Shown piece by piece: positions 17,329 through 26,612 of a DNA stretch of 61,810 nt; the first letter of the stretch is position 1; every line of letters begins with the position of its first letter. Source of the stretch: Novosphingobium sp. B 225 (lineage in GTDB: Bacteria; Pseudomonadota; Alphaproteobacteria; Sphingomonadales; Sphingomonadaceae); NCBI RefSeq assembly GCF_002198665.1, contig NZ_MWLM01000039.1, positions 1 through 61,810 on the forward strand. The letters run 5' to 3'. The notes under the pieces were generated by a model. That model was given only the letters and a program-made list of their open reading frames with translations. It was not told the origin of the DNA and did no database searches. The position numbers were made by a program, and so were the translations under genes.

Positions 17329-17964
17329 TCATTGCGTGGCGGGGATCAGGTGCAGGTTACCATTTTCGACCCGCCAGGATTGCAATCTGGAAAGCAGGTC
17401 CATTCCGATAACGGCCTGCGGGCTTTCGGTATCGGGTATGACAGCCAGTTCGAGACCCTGCACGTTGATCGAACCGAGTTTGACCTGGTCGGCCAATGCG
17501 AACCGGGCCTGAATTACGCCATTGGCAGTTGCCAGATCAGCAGGCAGCCGGGATTGGCTGGGCCGCAGGTCAAGCGGTCTGGCTGTCGCAGCTTCCAGGG
17601 TGGTGAACGATGCGCCGGTATCGATCAGCATCGATACCGGATGCCCGTTGATTTCCGCCATGGCCCGGTAATGCCCGTCCGGGCCGAGCGGAATGACGGT
17701 TTCCTGCCCGACGATCCGCGCTTCGGTGCGGTCAACCAGTTCCAGTACGAAATCGGAATCCTTGGTGCGCCGGGTCACATCGATCACGATCAGCAGCGCC
17801 GAAACGCCAAGGGCAAGATAGCCGGCCGACAGCAGGTGCCCGCCCAGCCGGGCGCCCTGCCGCTCAAGACGCCAGCCTGACCCGGCAAGCACCAGTCCGG
17901 CCAGCGCGACCGCCACCAATGGCTGGCTTATCAGGTAGGCAAAGATTGAGCCCTGGTCAGTCAC
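17329..17964 (-). CDS. Membrane-anchored retropepsin-like aspartic protease
   Basis: The GTG at 17964 overlaps the cca stop by 4 bp (GTGA) and gives 211 residues. Two hydrophobic helices occupy about 8-28 and 45-62. A retropepsin fold follows, with the catalytic motif SMLIDTGASF (Asp115) and the closing AVIGMDLLSRLQSW. This matches the TIGR02281 clan-AA protease family, in which the enzyme acts as a homodimer anchored in the inner membrane with the active site in the periplasm. Substrates are largely unknown. It is the last gene of the DUF1285-Nudix-cca-protease run. Confidence 0.85.
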   Translation of the reverse strand: MTDQGSIFAYLISQPLVAVALAGLVLAGSGWRLERQGARLGGHLLSAGYLALGVSALLIVIDVTRRTKDSDFVLELVDRTEARIVGQETVIPLGPDGHYRAMAEINGHPVSMLIDTGASFTTLEAATARPLDLRPSQSRLPADLATANGVIQARFALADQVKLGSINVQGLELAVIPDTESPQAVIGMDLLSRLQSWRVENGNLHLIPATQ

Positions 17965-19130
17965 GCCTGTGCCTTCAGCTCCGTGTCCAGCAAGGTGGCG
18001 ACGCGCGATTGATCCGGAAATCCTTCCGCGACCCAGCGGGCCTCCACCGCCTGCAGGATCCGCGCCACTTGCGGTCCGGCGCTCACGCCGCGCGCCACGA
18101 TCTCTCCGCCTTTGAGTGGGAAGGTCGGAATTTGCCAATCCGTCAGCGCGGCGGTTTCGGCGCCGGTCAGCAACAGCCGGTCCAATGCCGCTTCACGGCC
18201 CAGCCGGTAGGCGAGCGCGCGGGAATCCCCAGGTACGGCGGAGCGCCCGGCGGCCATCGCCAGCCGTTTCTTCTGCGCCCCGGAAAGCCGGAACCGGCTG
18301 GCTACTCCTTCGGCCAACGGCACCTCGGCAGGCAGCAAGGCGGCCAGCCGCCGCAGGGCATCCGGCTTTGCCGCCTGGCGGTGTTCTTCCGCGATCAACC
18401 GGGCCAGTGCTGCCACATCCGCCTCGGGCAGAACCACCGCCAGCACGCCAAGCTCTGCCATCCGCGCCACGGTCGGTGCCGGATCGGGCAAGCCCAGGAG
18501 GTTCATCATCTCCATGCCCACCCGCTCACGCGACAGGCCTTTCAGCGTTGCGGCCAGTTCGGCGCAGGCCGCTTCGGCTTCCGGATCAGCCAGTTGGCTG
18601 CCAAATCTCGCCTGAAAGCGGAAGTAGCGCAGGATCCGCAAGTGATCCTCGCGGATGCGTTGGCGGGCATCGCCGATGAAGCGCAGACGCCGCGCGGTGA
18701 GGTCGTCGCGGCCGCCGAACCAGTCAAAAATCTCGCCGCTGGCAGGATCGGCATAGAGCGCGTTGATCGTGAAATCGCGCCGCGCGGCATCGTCCTGCCA
18801 CTCGCTGGCGAAAGCCACCGTGGCGCGGCGACCGTCGGTTGAAACATCGTGGCGCAGGGTGGTGATTTCCACCGGCCCTTCGGCCAGCAGCGCGGTGACA
18901 GTGCCGTGCTCAATGCCGGTGGGAACCGAGCGGATCTGTGTGGCATTGAGGCGCGTGACAACCTGATCAGGCAGCAAGGGCGTCGCAATATCCACGTCCT
19001 TGACCTCGATCCCGAGCAGGGTGTCGCGCACCGCTCCGCCCACGTACCGTGCGTTTCCGGCCCCCAGGGCGGCAATGAGCGCGCGCAAGTCCTCGCGTTC
19101 CATCCATGGGGCACTAAGGCGCTCAGTCAT
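17961..19130 (-). CDS. cca: CCA tRNA nucleotidyltransferase
   Basis: This 389-residue class II nucleotidyltransferase adds or repairs the 3'-CCA end of tRNAs. The head shows YVGGAVRDTLLG at 29-40 and the metal-binding pair Asp45/Asp47 in KDVDIAT. Later come the RRDFTINALYAD motif and the EDHLRILRYFRFQARFG base-recognition motif. The C-terminal part lacks an HD domain, as in alphaproteobacterial forms. The start overlaps the Nudix stop by 8 bp and the stop overlaps the protease GTG by 4 bp. The Nudix-cca pairing is common in alphaproteobacteria. Confidence 0.95.
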   Translation of the reverse strand: MTERLSAPWMEREDLRALIAALGAGNARYVGGAVRDTLLGIEVKDVDIATPLLPDQVVTRLNATQIRSVPTGIEHGTVTALLAEGPVEITTLRHDVSTDGRRATVAFASEWQDDAARRDFTINALYADPASGEIFDWFGGRDDLTARRLRFIGDARQRIREDHLRILRYFRFQARFGSQLADPEAEAACAELAATLKGLSRERVGMEMMNLLGLPDPAPTVARMAELGVLAVVLPEADVAALARLIAEEHRQAAKPDALRRLAALLPAEVPLAEGVASRFRLSGAQKKRLAMAAGRSAVPGDSRALAYRLGREAALDRLLLTGAETAALTDWQIPTFPLKGGEIVARGVSAGPQVARILQAVEARWVAEGFPDQSRVATLLDTELKAQA

Positions 19131-19707
19131 GCCATGCGATCCGCCGTGCCAGGTTGCTGATGATCCCGGCGGTTACTCCCCAGATGCGATGTTGCTGCCA
19201 TAGGATCTCAATGTAGCGCCTTTCGCGGCCCTGCCAAAACCCGGAATGCACGGTGTGGTTATCGCGATCAAACACGAAGTCGACCGGGGCTTCGAACCAC
19301 TGGGCCACTTCGGTGGGGTTTGGGTTCAGGGTAAGATCGGGCGGAACCACGGCGATTACCGGAGTGATCTCGTATCCGCTGCCGGTGCGATAGATGTCGC
19401 TGGTGCCGATCACCTGGACGTCGCGTTCGTGGATGCCCAGTTCCTCCCAGGCTTCGCGCAAGGCGGCTTCGACCGGGGTTTCGCCGGGATCGATCTTCCC
19501 GCCGGGGAAGGCTACTTGCCCGGGGTGAGAGCGCATGTTGGAGGGGCGATGGATCAGCAGAAAGCCGGGACGTTCGCGCTCAGTCACTGCGGCTAGCACT
19601 GCGGCGGGGCGTAGGTCCTTGGTGGCGAAATCCACCTCGTCGCGGTGCTCTATTTCGCGCGCGTGGCCTTCGGTGTGGAGCCGGGTGAGGCGCTGAACCA
19701 GGCTCAT
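19123..19707 (-). CDS. CoA-pyrophosphatase-type Nudix hydrolase
   Basis: With the ATG at 19707 the protein has 194 residues. The Nudix box spans 70-92, GGKIDPGETPVEAALREAWEELGI in shortened view GX5EX7REUXEEXGU. LLIHRPSNMRSHPGQVAFP precedes it, the extra signature of the CoA diphosphatase (NudL) subfamily that cleaves CoA and acyl-CoA to 4'-phosphopantetheine and 3',5'-ADP. It is coupled by 4 bp to the DUF1285 gene upstream and by 8 bp to cca downstream. The trio is conserved in alphaproteobacteria, although no biochemical link between them is known to me. Confidence 0.9.
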   Translation of the reverse strand: MSLVQRLTRLHTEGHAREIEHRDEVDFATKDLRPAAVLAAVTERERPGFLLIHRPSNMRSHPGQVAFPGGKIDPGETPVEAALREAWEELGIHERDVQVIGTSDIYRTGSGYEITPVIAVVPPDLTLNPNPTEVAQWFEAPVDFVFDRDNHTVHSGFWQGRERRYIEILWQQHRIWGVTAGIISNLARRIAWHD

Positions 19708-20243
19708 GCCGGAACCAGCGAAAAGCGCTGCCCCTGGCTGGTCACACCCAGATCGGCATCGGCCAGTTCGACCAGTTGCAGCCATGTGCTGCGATTGATC
19801 CGCGCCTCGGTGCCGTGGCGGACCGCCAGGTATAGCGCCGGCAGCTCTGGATCACCGCGCGCAATCAGCGGGTGCTGCGCCCCTGCCAACACCAGTTCGT
19901 CGGTATTGAGCTGGAACGCCAGTGTGCCATCCTGCCGGACCACATCGATGGCGATGAACGCCGCATCCTCAACCGCGATCGATTGTTTTTCATGCGGGGT
20001 AACCAGCCAGTGCTGCCCCGCCGGGTCGCGCCACAACAGGCTGGCAAAGGCGCGGATCATCGCCGGGCGCTTGATCTCACCACCGTCATGGAGCCAGCGG
20101 CCGTCAGACCGGATCGTCATCAGGCTATCGCTGATGGTCTCTGGCCGCCACTGTTCCACCGGCGGCAATTTGCGCGCAGCGACCAGTTCGGCAATCTCGG
20201 CCAGTGACAGTGCGGCAAGATCGGGGGGGACGTCGTAAGGCAC
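19704..20243 (-). CDS. DUF1285-family protein
   Basis: The GTG at 20243 gives 179 residues beginning VPYDVPPDLAALSLAEIAEL. Diagnostic parts are WRPETISDSLMTIRSDGRW, LHDGGEIKRPAMIRAFASLL and the WLVTPHEKQSIAVEDAAFIA block, all typical of DUF1285. The fold is known structurally in the family, but its activity is not. The ribosome site is weak. The frame continues upstream into the GNAT gene without homology. It overlaps the Nudix gene by 4 bp, suggesting a shared transcript and perhaps a linked role. Confidence 0.85.
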   Translation of the reverse strand: MPYDVPPDLAALSLAEIAELVAARKLPPVEQWRPETISDSLMTIRSDGRWLHDGGEIKRPAMIRAFASLLWRDPAGQHWLVTPHEKQSIAVEDAAFIAIDVVRQDGTLAFQLNTDELVLAGAQHPLIARGDPELPALYLAVRHGTEARINRSTWLQLVELADADLGVTSQGQRFSLVPA

Positions 20244-20265
20244 CAGACCGCGATGCCAGATCGGT

Positions 20266-20781
20266 TCAGGCTTTCCAAGGCCCCAGCATGCCTTCGCGGG
20301 GCAGCACGGCGGGATTGTCGGTACGAACCAGCAGGCGGCGCTGCTCGAACGGGCCGGGCAGGTCCCATTGGCCGGTCCAGTCATTGGTGAACTGCCAGAA
20401 CCGCCCGTAGTATTCCGGATCGCCGATCATCACCTGTGGCAGCGGCGCTTGCGGGCTGAGTGCGGACAGGGCTGCGGTCATCAAGGCCTGGCCATAGCCC
20501 ATGCCCTGCGCCGCCGGTTCGACCGCGACCGGACCGACCATGATCATCGGATGCCGCCGCCCAGACTGATCGGTCAGCGCGACCGGCCAGCACTGAATCG
20601 TGCCGACCAGATGCTCTTGTTCGTCCAGCGCGGCAAAGGACAGGGCTGGCAGCCAGTCCATCCCGTCGCGCACTTTGTAAGCAGTGCGGCTCTGCCGGCC
20701 CGGCTCGAACGCACGGTCGAGCAGCGCTTCGGTCAGCGCGGGATCGACATTGTCGAGCGGGATGAGTGTGGCCTGAGACAT
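20266..20781 (-). CDS. GNAT-family N-acetyltransferase
   Basis: The 171-residue protein contains the GNAT acetyl-CoA site: IMVGPVAVEPAAQGMGYGQALM carries the Q/R-x-x-G-x-G/A loop as QGMGYGQA. The beta strands before it (SFAALDEQEHLVGTIQCWPV) and PQVMIGDPEYYGRFWQF after it fit the COG3153 group of predicted acetyltransferases. The substrate is unknown. The gene ends 22 bp before the DUF1285 GTG, so it probably leads the operon. Confidence 0.85.
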   Translation of the reverse strand: MSQATLIPLDNVDPALTEALLDRAFEPGRQSRTAYKVRDGMDWLPALSFAALDEQEHLVGTIQCWPVALTDQSGRRHPMIMVGPVAVEPAAQGMGYGQALMTAALSALSPQAPLPQVMIGDPEYYGRFWQFTNDWTGQWDLPGPFEQRRLLVRTDNPAVLPREGMLGPWKA

Positions 20782-20821
20782 AGGCCGCGCCCGTTAGGGC
20801 AGGGGGGGAGGAATGTCGATG

Positions 20822-21964
20822 CTATTTGCGTGTCAGGCGCAGCAATCGCGCGTCCTTGCCGTCTTCCAGCGCATAGAGCGAACCGTCACTCGCTTCGCGC
20901 AGATCGCGGATGCGGTTGCCCAGCGGATAGCGCGCTTCCTCCCGCATGGTCTCACCTTGAACTGAAACGCGGACGAGCCCGGCACTGCCCAGTCCCGTGA
21001 TCAGGGCCTGATCCTTCCATTCCGGCCAGAGCTTGCCCGAATAGAACAGGAAATTGCCCGGCGCGATCACCGGGGTCCAGCTGATTGCCGGAGCAGCCAG
21101 ATCCGGGCGGGTCGAATGGCGCGGGATTGCCCGGCCATCATAGTGGTCACCGTTCGAAACCAGCGGCCAGCCATAGTTTTGCCCCGGCTTGACCAGGTTG
21201 ATTTCATCCCCGCCGGCCGGGCCATGCTCCAGGTCCCACAGCCGCCCCCTGGCATCAAAGGCGAGGCCCAGCACGTTGCGATGGCCATAGGACCAGATCT
21301 CTGCGCCGACCCCGCCTTTGTCAGCAAAGGGATTGCCGGGGGCAGGGGTGCCATCCAGGTTCAACCGCAGCACCTTGCCCAAATTGACTGTCAGGTCCTG
21401 CGCCGGGGTGAATTTCTGCCGCTCACCAGAGGCCAGGAACAGAAACTTGCCGTCCGGTGAAAAGGCGATGCGGTGCGAATAGTGCCCGCGCCCGCTGACC
21501 TTGGGGAACTGCCGCCAGATCACCTGCAGATCGCGCAGGAACGGCTTTGGCCCTGGTACAAAGGTCGCGCGGCCCAGTGCCGCCCCGCGCAGCTCTCCCT
21601 CTCCGGCTTCGGCCCAGGTGAGATAGACCTTGCCGCTGGCGGCAAAGTCAGGCGCCAGCGCTACGTCGCCAAGGCCGCCCTGACCGCCATAGGCCACTTG
21701 TGGCACACCCGTTACCGCCACTTTCTGGCCATCGGTCAGCGACACCACCCATAGCGTGCCGTTTTTCTGCGTGACCAGCGCTGCGCGCTCGCCGGGCAGT
21801 ATAGCCATGGCCCAGGGTTCATCGATCCGCGCCACTTCCGTCGTGGCAAAGGCATCGACAACTTTGGTAGCCGTGGCGGCAGGGCTATCCCCAGCGGTGG
21901 ACGGACTGCAGCTTGCCGCAATCAGGCCAAGCGGAGATAGGGCGGTCAGGAGTTTTCTGCGCAT
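20822..21964 (-). CDS. PQQ-dependent sugar dehydrogenase (YliI/Asd type), exported
   Basis: The start is the ATG at 21964, giving 380 residues. An N-terminal signal, [19 protein letters not shown], has a possible but imperfect lipobox ending at Cys19. A six-bladed propeller of the soluble glucose/sorbosone dehydrogenase family follows: [45 protein letters not shown] HRIAFSPDG, and [12 protein letters not shown] with [12 protein letters not shown]. These strands carry the PQQ and calcium contacts in E. coli YliI. It should oxidise aldoses in the periplasm and pass electrons to the respiratory chain. No pqq synthesis genes are in the window. Its ATG overlaps the divergent rnhB ATG. Confidence 0.87.
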   Translation of the reverse strand: MRRKLLTALSPLGLIAASCSPSTAGDSPAATATKVVDAFATTEVARIDEPWAMAILPGERAALVTQKNGTLWVVSLTDGQKVAVTGVPQVAYGGQGGLGDVALAPDFAASGKVYLTWAEAGEGELRGAALGRATFVPGPKPFLRDLQVIWRQFPKVSGRGHYSHRIAFSPDGKFLFLASGERQKFTPAQDLTVNLGKVLRLNLDGTPAPGNPFADKGGVGAEIWSYGHRNVLGLAFDARGRLWDLEHGPAGGDEINLVKPGQNYGWPLVSNGDHYDGRAIPRHSTRPDLAAPAISWTPVIAPGNFLFYSGKLWPEWKDQALITGLGSAGLVRVSVQGETMREEARYPLGNRIRDLREASDGSLYALEDGKDARLLRLTRK

Positions 21965-22598
21965 GCCAGCTACCATCGCCCAGCCGTTGCAGCTTGCCAA
22001 GGGGGTGCGTGCGCCCGTGGTGATCGGGGTGGACGAAGCCGGGCGCGGACCGCTTGCCGGGCCTGTTGTTGCGGCGGCATGCTTGCTTGGGTCGGATTTT
22101 CCCGCGGGACTTGATGATTCCAAGAAGTTATCGGCGAAACGTCGCGCATTGCTTGAACCACAGATCCACGCCAGCTGCCACTGGGCGCTGGGTGTGGTCG
22201 AAGCGGACGAGATCGACCGGATCAACATTTTCGCCGCCACCATGCTGGCCATGACCCGCGCTGTCTCCGGTCTGATAGCTGCGCTTGGTGTGGAACCGGA
22301 TCAGGTGCTGATCGATGGCAACAAGACCCCGGCCGGACGTGTGCCTGAATGGCGCTGGGCGGCGCGCGCAATCGTGGGCGGGGATGCACTGGAGCCGTGC
22401 ATTTCCGCCGCATCGATCCTGGCCAAGGAACACCGCGACCGGGTAATGCGCGAACACGCCCGCTGCTGGCCGCACTATGGCTGGGACAGGAACATGGGTT
22501 ACGGCACAGCAGAGCATCTGGCGGCGCTGCAATGCCATGGCCCCAGCCCGATCCACCGCCGGAGCTTCGCGCCGGTGGCGCAGCTTGTGCTGATTTGA
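21963..22598 (+). CDS. rnhB: Ribonuclease HII
   Basis: The 211-residue enzyme removes RNA from RNA-DNA hybrids and misincorporated ribonucleotides. [17 protein letters not shown] carries the first catalytic Asp24 and Glu25; [21 protein letters not shown] and [14 protein letters not shown] hold the remaining acids, and the GYGTAEH motif closes the core. AGGAG at 21948-21952 supports the ATG at 21963. That ATG overlaps the divergent dehydrogenase ATG head to head within GCATGC, so its promoter must lie inside the dehydrogenase gene or transcripts are leaderless. Its stop codon overlaps the first GANTC site of the array before ccrM. Confidence 0.95.
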   Translation: MPATIAQPLQLAKGVRAPVVIGVDEAGRGPLAGPVVAAACLLGSDFPAGLDDSKKLSAKRRALLEPQIHASCHWALGVVEADEIDRINIFAATMLAMTRAVSGLIAALGVEPDQVLIDGNKTPAGRVPEWRWAARAIVGGDALEPCISAASILAKEHRDRVMREHARCWPHYGWDRNMGYGTAEHLAALQCHGPSPIHRRSFAPVAQLVLI

Positions 22599-22798
22599 GT
22601 CCGTCCCGGCGCGCAGATGAATTTTTTTGCGGCCAGAGTCCTCATGGCCACACCACCACATCTTGAGTCTACCGCGAATCCCGAGACTCCACATCCTGTG
22701 TGGGACTCGTTCTGTTCCGCCAATCTTCACCCCATCTTAACCATGAATCCCTAGGATTCCTGCGGAGTCTTTGCTTGACGCGGGACTCTGGATGACTC
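22597..22798. promoter_or_regulatory. Array of 11 GANTC sites at ~10-bp multiples upstream of ccrM
   Basis: GANTC sites begin at 22597, 22636, 22665, 22676, 22685, 22704, 22745, 22755, 22765, 22784 and 22794. Intervals are 39, 29, 11, 9, 19, 41, 10, 10, 19 and 10 bp, each within 1 bp of a multiple of 10. Under equal base use fewer than one site would be expected in 202 bp. CcrM, encoded just downstream, methylates the A of GANTC. A TTGACG at 22775-22780 may be a -35 element within the array. In Caulobacter, GANTC methylation in the ccrM leader affects its own expression; an array this dense is not known to me. Confidence 0.85.
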
Positions 22799-22802
22799 AC
22801 CC

Positions 22803-22811
22803 TGTGGATAA
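22803..22811 (-). promoter_or_regulatory. Consensus DnaA box before ccrM
   Basis: TGTGGATAA on the plus strand is TTATCCACA on the minus strand, the exact consensus DnaA box. It lies 5 bp after the last GANTC site and 24 bp before the ccrM ATG. I found no second consensus box nearby, so a regulatory site is likelier than an origin. Confidence 0.6.
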
Positions 22812-23969
<1,158 letters not shown>

Positions 23970-23971
23970 TT

Positions 23972-25069
23972 TTGCCAATTACCCACTACCTGCGTCCAAT
24001 CGCGCTGTGCGAGAGTCCGCAATGCGAGGACGGCGATGCGGTGCGGCTTGCGGGCGGGCTGGTTTATGCCAGCCGGTTCGCGCTAATCGAGCGCCAGAGC
24101 GGCAAGGTTACAGCCCGCACGCGGTTTGGCGCGGCTGAACTGCGCGCGGCGCTGCCTGGCCTGCCGGATGCAGTGCGCGAACAGTGGGACAATTTGCAGC
24201 GGAGCCATGCGCCATTGCAATGCGGCGCGCGGACCCTGCGGCTTGATCAGCCCCAGGTGATGGGCATTCTCAACGTCACGCCGGACAGTTTTTCGGACGG
24301 TGGGCAGTTCCTTGACGATCCCGAAGTCGCCAATGCCCACGCGGCGGCGATGTTGGAAGCGGGCGCGGCCTTGATCGATGTCGGTGGTGAAAGCACCCGG
24401 CCCGGCGCGGCAGCGGTGTGGGAAGGGGACGAGCTGAAACGCGTGATCCCGGCGATCGAGCGACTGGCATCGGCAGGCGCGGCGATCAGCATCGACACGC
24501 GCCGTCCGGCAGTAATGGAAGCCGCGCTGGCCGCCGGAGCACATGTGATCAACGATGTGTCGGCTCTGCGCCATGATCCGCGCAGCCTGGAATTTGCGGC
24601 TGGAAGCAGTGCGCCCGTGGTGCTGATGCACGCACCGGGAGAGGGCGACGATCTGCACGGCAATGCTGCCTATAGCGATGTGGTGCTCGATGTGTTCGAT
24701 TGGCTGGCCGAGCGCCGCGACGCGGCCCTTGGCGCTGGGATCGCGCGGGAGAAAATCGTGCTCGATCCGGGCATCGGCTTTGGCAAATCGATGGCGGACA
24801 ACCTGGCGCTGCTTAATGCTTTGCCGTTGTTCCACGCATTGGGGCAGCCGTTGCTGCTGGGGGTCAGTCGCAAGCGGATGATCGGTGCACTCAGCAATGA
24901 AGCTCCGGCGCACAAGCGGCTGGGCGGTTCAGTACTGCTTGCGGCCAAGGGAATGGACGCGGGCGTCCAATTGTTGCGGGTGCATGATGTGCCCGAAACA
25001 GTGCAGGCCGTGCACGTGTGGCGGGGGCTGCGCGATGCGGCGCTGACAGATTTCAGCCAGCTGGTTTAA
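23972..25069 (+). CDS. folP: Dihydropteroate synthase
   Basis: The enzyme joins 7,8-dihydropterin pyrophosphate and p-aminobenzoate in folate synthesis and is the sulfonamide target. Of two TTG candidates I prefer 23972, giving 365 residues, because GAGG at 23961-23964 is 7 nt away; TTG 23966 would overlap the ccrM stop. QVMGILNVTPDSFSDGG, DVGGESTRPGA, SIDTRRPAV, INDVSALR, VVLMHAPG and LGVSRKRMIG are the TIM-barrel motifs. About 90 residues precede the barrel, an extension I associate with sphingomonad FolP and whose role is unknown. Close spacing implies co-transcription with ccrM. The stop codon abuts the convergent PilZ gene. Confidence 0.93.
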   Translation: MPITHYLRPIALCESPQCEDGDAVRLAGGLVYASRFALIERQSGKVTARTRFGAAELRAALPGLPDAVREQWDNLQRSHAPLQCGARTLRLDQPQVMGILNVTPDSFSDGGQFLDDPEVANAHAAAMLEAGAALIDVGGESTRPGAAAVWEGDELKRVIPAIERLASAGAAISIDTRRPAVMEAALAAGAHVINDVSALRHDPRSLEFAAGSSAPVVLMHAPGEGDDLHGNAAYSDVVLDVFDWLAERRDAALGAGIAREKIVLDPGIGFGKSMADNLALLNALPLFHALGQPLLLGVSRKRMIGALSNEAPAHKRLGGSVLLAAKGMDAGVQLLRVHDVPETVQAVHVWRGLRDAALTDFSQLV

Positions 25070-25693
25070 TCAACCGTAACGGGTTGCGGTATCGACCTGG
25101 GGGGGCGGCGCCGGGCGCGCCTGCACCGCGTGGATGTGCCGCGCAAATTCATCCAGCCGCATCGGACGGTCAAAGAACAGGCCGTGGGCAAAGCCATCGC
25201 GCCAGCGCACCTGGCCAAAGCGCAGCGGCAGGCCCGGCACTTCCAGTCGCACCACTTGCAGCGGGTCCAACTGGCTGCCCAGTTCGATCCGCGCGCCTTG
25301 TTGCGATAGATCGACCAGCTGTGCACGGTAATCACGCCCGCCGGTGGTCACCAACGCCGATCCGCGCAGCCGCACGCGCAATTGGCGGCGGGGGTGGGGG
25401 TTGGGTTCGGCGATGAATTGCGCAACGTCGATCGGTGCGGCGAAACGCCCGCCCAGCAGGTCGTCCTTGCGCCACATGACCTCGAGCGGATAGCGCTCGC
25501 CATTGGTCAGTTCGAGCAGCAGATAGCGGTCTTCGGGCAGATCGTGGAAAAAGCGCAGGCGCAGCCCCGTTTCCGATACTTCACGCACGTTGCAGACCCA
25601 TTCACCCGCCGGGGTCAGCACCTTGGCGGCGCGCAGCATCAGCGAATGGCGGTCACTGGCGCGGCGTTCGATGAGTTGTACCATTTCGGGCAT
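25070..25693 (-). CDS. Tandem PilZ-domain protein
   Basis: Two PilZ-like units make up this 207-residue protein. The first has RRASDRHSLML and VREVSETGLRL; the second has RRQLRVRLRG and LVDLSQQGARIEL. The second keeps the RxxxR plus D/NxSxxG pattern that binds cyclic di-GMP, while the first has V-S-x-x-G with the acidic residue displaced (REVSETG), so only the second may bind. It is cytoplasmic. It probably acts as a c-di-GMP effector on motility or surface polysaccharides. It has no operon partner; its stop abuts the folP stop. Confidence 0.82.
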   Translation of the reverse strand: MPEMVQLIERRASDRHSLMLRAAKVLTPAGEWVCNVREVSETGLRLRFFHDLPEDRYLLLELTNGERYPLEVMWRKDDLLGGRFAAPIDVAQFIAEPNPHPRRQLRVRLRGSALVTTGGRDYRAQLVDLSQQGARIELGSQLDPLQVVRLEVPGLPLRFGQVRWRDGFAHGLFFDRPMRLDEFARHIHAVQARPAPPPQVDTATRYG

Positions 25694-25844
25694 GAGCCTG
25701 TTCCTCGATTGAGACGGCCTTATGCCGCACAGGTGGTTATCGCCGCGTTAACCATGGCATCGCGCAGTTCGCGTGTGTGTGCGCGGTTGCCAGCGGTGAA
25801 ACAGCGTCTAGACTGCGCGCCACGACCTTTTTGGGAGAGCATCA

Positions 25845-26603
25845 ATGAAGCGCACCATGCCGCTGGTTCTGGCTGCCTTGATTGGCACCGCCGCACTCGC
25901 TCCGCTCGGCGCCAAACAGGCCGCACCGTTCGCCGCGCAAGTCACCCATGCGGAGCGGCCGGAAGCTGACAAGGCCCGCGATGCCGATCGCAAGCCGGGG
26001 GAGGTCATGGCCTTTGCCGGGATAAAGCCGGGACTCAAGGTGATCGAACTGGCCCCCGGCAGTGGATACTACACCCGCCTGCTGAGCCTGGCGCTGGGAC
26101 CAAAGGGCAAGCTCTATCCGCGCGGGCAGCGCATTTCGCCGGCGGTGGAGGAATGGGCCAAGACCCACACCAACACGGCCCCCGCCGTATCGGGCGCCGA
26201 TGGCCTGTCCGTGTCCGAGCCGGTCGATGTAGTCTGGACCACGCTCAACTATCACGATTTCAAGAACAACAAAGTGGGTGAAAAAAGCCTCGCCGACGTG
26301 ACCAACGCCCTGGCCTTTGCCGCGCTCAAGCCGGGCGGGGTCTATCTGATCAACGATCACGCCGCCGCAGTTGGTGCGCCGGCTGATGTCACGTCAACGC
26401 TGCATCGGATCGATGAAGCCACTGTCATCCGCGAAGTGGAAGCGGCCGGCTTCAAGCTTGAGGCCAAAAGCGCGCTGCTTTCCCACCCATCTGACGATCA
26501 CACGCAAAAGGTGTTTGAAACAGGGGTACGCGGCAAGACTGACCAGTTCCTGCTGAAGTTCCGCAAGGTCAAGGAAAAGGGCCGCCAGCACGTGCACCAC
26601 TGA
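25845..26603 (+). CDS. Exported class I SAM-dependent methyltransferase-like protein
   Basis: The 252-residue protein starts with a strong Sec signal peptide (MPLVLAALIGTAALAPLGAKQA) after GGGAGAG and an ATG. The mature part is a Rossmann-type methyltransferase: KVIELAPGSGYYTRLLSLAL is motif I with the GxGxxT-like loop, VWTTLNYHDFKN is motif II/post-I, and LKPGGVYLINDH is motif III. Related secreted methyltransferase-like proteins exist in proteobacteria, but S-adenosylmethionine is not normally available in the periplasm, so the activity is puzzling. The C-terminus is basic and His-rich (KVKEKGRQHVHH). It stands alone, convergent with the next gene. Confidence 0.8.
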   Translation: MKRTMPLVLAALIGTAALAPLGAKQAAPFAAQVTHAERPEADKARDADRKPGEVMAFAGIKPGLKVIELAPGSGYYTRLLSLALGPKGKLYPRGQRISPAVEEWAKTHTNTAPAVSGADGLSVSEPVDVVWTTLNYHDFKNNKVGEKSLADVTNALAFAALKPGGVYLINDHAAAVGAPADVTSTLHRIDEATVIREVEAAGFKLEAKSALLSHPSDDHTQKVFETGVRGKTDQFLLKFRKVKEKGRQHVHH

Positions 26604-26612
26604 TCATGGCGA

